DNA from: Paenibacillus sp. JDR-2 | Lineage (GTDB): Bacteria; Bacillota; Bacilli; Paenibacillales; Paenibacillaceae | Direction: 5' to 3' | DNA length: 64,000 nucleotides | Assembly (NCBI RefSeq): GCF_000023585.1 | Contig: NC_012914.1 | Span: forward strand, 5,773,501 to 5,837,500 | Shown here: one piece after another, positions 62,022 to 64,000 of the stretch | How the letters are laid out: every line of letters begins with the position of its first letter | Position numbering within the stretch: the first letter of the stretch is position 1 | The notes under the pieces: model-generated | What the model was told of the DNA's origin: nothing | Databases searched by the model: none | Seen by the model: only the letters and a program-made list of their open reading frames with translations | Made by a program: the position numbers and the translations under genes

Positions 62022-62122
62022 TTATGATGTGTCAACAACTATTCCTGACACCACTGCCGTAGTCATAGATTGGTTATTATGTTTTAATGAAGGTAGCTTC
62101 TTTCCGAAAGGACTGTATCTCC

Positions 62123-62548
62123 ATGATCAGCAGCCGTTTTACCGTAGCGGTTCATATCCTAGCGCTTGTTCATATCAATAACGGAAATGTTACTTCCGAA
62201 TATATAGCTTCAAGCGTCAACACGAATCCCGCTGTTATCCGTAGAATTATGAGTATGTTAAGCAAAGCAGGTCTTATTTCTTCCCAGCCCGGAGTCATTG
62301 GCATTAAGCTCCAGCATCCGATTGCCGACATCTCTTTGCTTGATGTTTATAAGGCCGTCGAATTGCCCGAAAAAAAGGAGCTGTTTACGCTCCATCAAAA
62401 TACAAACGAGCATTGCGTAGTTGGCAAAGGGATTCAACAAGCATTAAGCGATCCGCTGCGCGATGCCCAGCAGCAAATGGAGCAGTCCCTTTCCCGGACC
62501 ACGATTGAGCAGATTGTCAAGAAAATTTTGCGTCAGGAACATTTGTAA
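62123..62548 (+). CDS. Rrf2-family transcription regulator (YwnA-like)
   Basis: 141-residue cytoplasmic regulator. The N-terminal winged helix-turn-helix (1-80) has FTVAVHILALVHINNGNVTS and ASSVNTNPAVIRRIMSMLSK. The three-cysteine iron-sulfur cluster motif of IscR/NsrR is absent; a single Cys98 (NEHCVVG) remains, as in thiol-sensing YwnA/HypR-type members. I start at the ATG at 62123 (AAGGA ten bases upstream), although an ATG at 62087 is possible. It is divergent from the quinone reductase and probably represses it until oxidised by an electrophile (inference). Confidence 0.92.
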   Translation: MISSRFTVAVHILALVHINNGNVTSEYIASSVNTNPAVIRRIMSMLSKAGLISSQPGVIGIKLQHPIADISLLDVYKAVELPEKKELFTLHQNTNEHCVVGKGIQQALSDPLRDAQQQMEQSLSRTTIEQIVKKILRQEHL

Positions 62549-62635
62549 TCTTCCTGTAATATTTCGCTCAGGTTCCTTTCATCATCGGCTCCTATAATAA
62601 AGGACATGACCCCCCTTTATATATTCTCTATTGTT

Positions 62636-62663
62636 GCCTGCGGCTGATTGCCGCAGGCTTTTT
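62636..62663 (+). terminator. Rho-independent terminator
   Basis: GCCTGCGGC (62636-62644) pairs with GCCGCAGGC (62650-62658) around a 5-base loop, followed by TTTTT. It lies 88 bases after the rrf2 stop, and just after the stop of the convergent stalk-domain gene. Confidence 0.88.
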
Positions 62664-62687
62664 GTTTCTTCTCGTGTCTTATTTCCC

Positions 62688-63821
62688 TTAGTCTGCGACC
62701 TTAGCGCTTACCTTGATATCGTCAAAGTAAAGGGCAGTCAACCCTTCAAATCCCGAATCCGAGCCAATAAGAATAAAGATCTGGCCTTTGGCGTTTGCCG
62801 TTACCTTGGCGTTGTAGTCAAAATCAACACGCTGATACCCTTCCTTGTCCACATCCGGTTTAGCCGCATTGCCAATGACCTTGACATCCTTGCCGCCGGT
62901 TCCTTGGCTGCCGATGTCCACGTTCATTCTGTAATATTCTTCACCCGAAGACGAGGTTGGCACAGACAACGGTTCGCTCGGCAGGATGCCTGCCTTCAAG
63001 AAATTAGATTCGGCAGGCGAACCGCCAATACCAATCGATCCTCCTCCCGCTTCGGTGTACATCGCAAATTTCAAATTAACGTTGTAAGAAGTATTTGGCT
63101 TGAAGCCTTCAATACCTTTGGAAAGAAACATAAACAAATCATCGCTGCGATTATGCCCGGACAGCTTCAAGCCGTAGTTAGAAGTATTGTTTTGTACCGG
63201 AATCAGGTTACGTGCATAGTCAAGCTCGTAGATCTCTTTATTATAGTCGGTCGGCATATCGGCGAAGCCGCCCTTCCATCCTTCCGTATCCTTCGTAAAC
63301 TGATAATTGAAGTCTAGACTAGCCGGCGTATTCGCCTGATTGGTGAGAGTAACCGTATGGGCTGCAGGCTCCCATTGCAGACTGGCTCCCATAAGAGCTG
63401 CCAACGACCGCGCCGGAACAAATACCGTTCCCTTTGCCTGGCGAACCTGCTCGGGCAGCTTGGTTTTCTCTCCTTTCGCATTTACCGCATAAGAAGAGTT
63501 CAAGGTGAATGTAATCGTTCCGAAGGCTTTCCCCGACAAGGTAATCAATCGATCTTTGTTATTCCAGCTTATCGATGAACCGAGAGATTCGGCAGCGGCT
63601 CTAACGGGAACCATCGTGTTCCCGTTGCTAACATAAGGGGCGGAGAGCAGGCTATGCTTACCCGTATTATCGCTATAATGAACATCGTTAATTATAAAAG
63701 TAACGGAAGAAGCCGCGGACGCGGTTGGTTGGCTTTCTGCTCCGTGTGCTAGTGGGGCGCTGCCTGCCGAAAGCACGGTTGCGGCAAGAAGACTGGACAG
63801 CATGAGATTTTTTTTACGCAT
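62688..63821 (-). CDS. Exported stalk-domain protein (copper amine oxidase N-terminal-like)
   Basis: 377-residue exported protein. The signal peptide (cleaved near AHGA, about 27-28) is followed by a copper-amine-oxidase N-terminal-like stalk domain (about 38-160) with two NTMVPVRAAAESLGSSISW/TVFVPARSLAALMGASLQW repeats, common in wall-associated Paenibacillus proteins. Residues about 168-377 form a beta-sandwich resembling a carbohydrate-binding or jelly-roll module (LDFNYQFTKDTEGWKGGFAD, ending TALYFDDIKVSA). No catalytic motif seen, and despite the name no amine oxidase activity is implied. AAAGGAAG lies before the ATG. A role at the cell surface, perhaps glycan binding, is inference. Confidence 0.88.
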   Translation of the reverse strand: MRKKNLMLSSLLAATVLSAGSAPLAHGAESQPTASAASSVTFIINDVHYSDNTGKHSLLSAPYVSNGNTMVPVRAAAESLGSSISWNNKDRLITLSGKAFGTITFTLNSSYAVNAKGEKTKLPEQVRQAKGTVFVPARSLAALMGASLQWEPAAHTVTLTNQANTPASLDFNYQFTKDTEGWKGGFADMPTDYNKEIYELDYARNLIPVQNNTSNYGLKLSGHNRSDDLFMFLSKGIEGFKPNTSYNVNLKFAMYTEAGGGSIGIGGSPAESNFLKAGILPSEPLSVPTSSSGEEYYRMNVDIGSQGTGGKDVKVIGNAAKPDVDKEGYQRVDFDYNAKVTANAKGQIFILIGSDSGFEGLTALYFDDIKVSAKVAD

Positions 63822-64000
63822 ATTTATATTCTTCCTTTCTGCTCAGATGTACTTTCTAGACGCAACGATGAATTTAAAGGTTACACCCTTTACGAATCGG
63901 CAATTATTGGGGATGGAAAATAAAAAGATCAAAAAAAGTGCCCCACCTTGCCATTCAGCAAAGTTAGGCACTTCGGTTTTCTTGTAATCCTAATTTTTCA
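63822..64000. other. Intergenic edge region with one weak hairpin
   Basis: No gene is supported. AAGTGCC (63936-63942) can pair with GGCACTT (63967-63973) across a 24-base loop, followed by CGGTTTT. This might be the terminator of a gene beyond the window or part of the stalk-gene leader. Confidence 0.3.

Noticed and set aside
1..64000. CRISPR arrays, tRNA or rRNA genes, prophage or insertion sequences
   Set aside because: I looked for evenly spaced repeats, conserved tRNA arms, rRNA stretches, transposase motifs and terminal inverted repeats and found none that held up. The repeats at 8940 and 14186 have no spacers or transposase and do not fit these types.

Overview
The window looks like a chromosomal segment of a Paenibacillus-type Gram-positive soil or plant-associated bacterium. 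The grounds are the number of YesM/YesN-type two-component systems (four), LplB/YtcP-type sugar permeases, lipoprotein sugar-binding proteins, a giant secreted enzyme ending in three S-layer homology (SLH) repeats, a stalk-domain exported protein, and strong AGGAGG-like ribosome sites. No rRNA, tRNA, CRISPR array, phage gene or transposase was seen. Almost everything is devoted to sensing, importing and breaking down plant or microbial glycans and polyols.

Layout. 1-5 kb: a sugar ABC permease pair (one cut by the window edge) behind a YesM kinase and YesN regulator. 5-9 kb: a LacI regulator with its promoter and operator, a ThuA-like protein, a Gfo/Idh/MocA oxidoreductase and a divergent AraC regulator. 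9-13.3 kb: a PocR-domain AraC regulator divergent from glycerol dehydrogenase and an ATP-type dihydroxyacetone kinase (DhaK-DhaL fusion). 13.3-24 kb: an SDR enzyme, a small membrane protein, a mutarotase-like protein, an 1112-residue DUF5107-TPR protein, an AraC regulator, a GH36 alpha-galactosidase and a sulfatase. 24-34.8 kb: a second YesN/YesM pair with a complete solute-binding protein and permease set, a GH2 beta-mannosidase and a divergent AraC regulator. 34.8-43.1 kb: a third YesM/YesN pair, an FAD-dependent oxidoreductase and a third transporter. 43.5-45.7 kb: an Old Yellow Enzyme with a divergent LysR regulator. 45.7-61.3 kb: a five-gene minus-strand unit (binding protein, MalF- and MalG-type permeases, GH130 phosphorylase-like enzyme, and the 2533-residue beta-helix/CBM32/GH95-like/SLH protein), with a divergent fourth YesM/YesN pair. 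61.3-64 kb: a flavodoxin-fold quinone reductase with a divergent Rrf2 regulator, and a stalk-domain protein.

How they fit. The SLH protein would cut glycans at the cell wall. Each lipoprotein/permease set would import a different oligosaccharide, and cytoplasmic GH36, GH2, GH130, sulfatase and oxidoreductases would process it. No ABC ATPase is encoded here, so all four transporters probably share an ATPase encoded elsewhere, as MsmX is shared in Bacillus.

Most notable observations: (1) an identical promoter architecture (two 11-bp half-sites 21 bp apart plus a TACGAT -10-like element at fixed distance) in front of both the DUF5107-TPR gene and the GH36 gene, next to an AraC regulator, which defines a small regulon containing a protein of unknown function; (2) the giant SLH protein with an altered GH95 signature; (3) three evenly built operators between the Rrf2 regulator and its divergent reductase; (4) a LacI-type palindrome shared by the lacI promoter and a transporter promoter 51 kb away; (5) two unusual intergenic repeat clusters.
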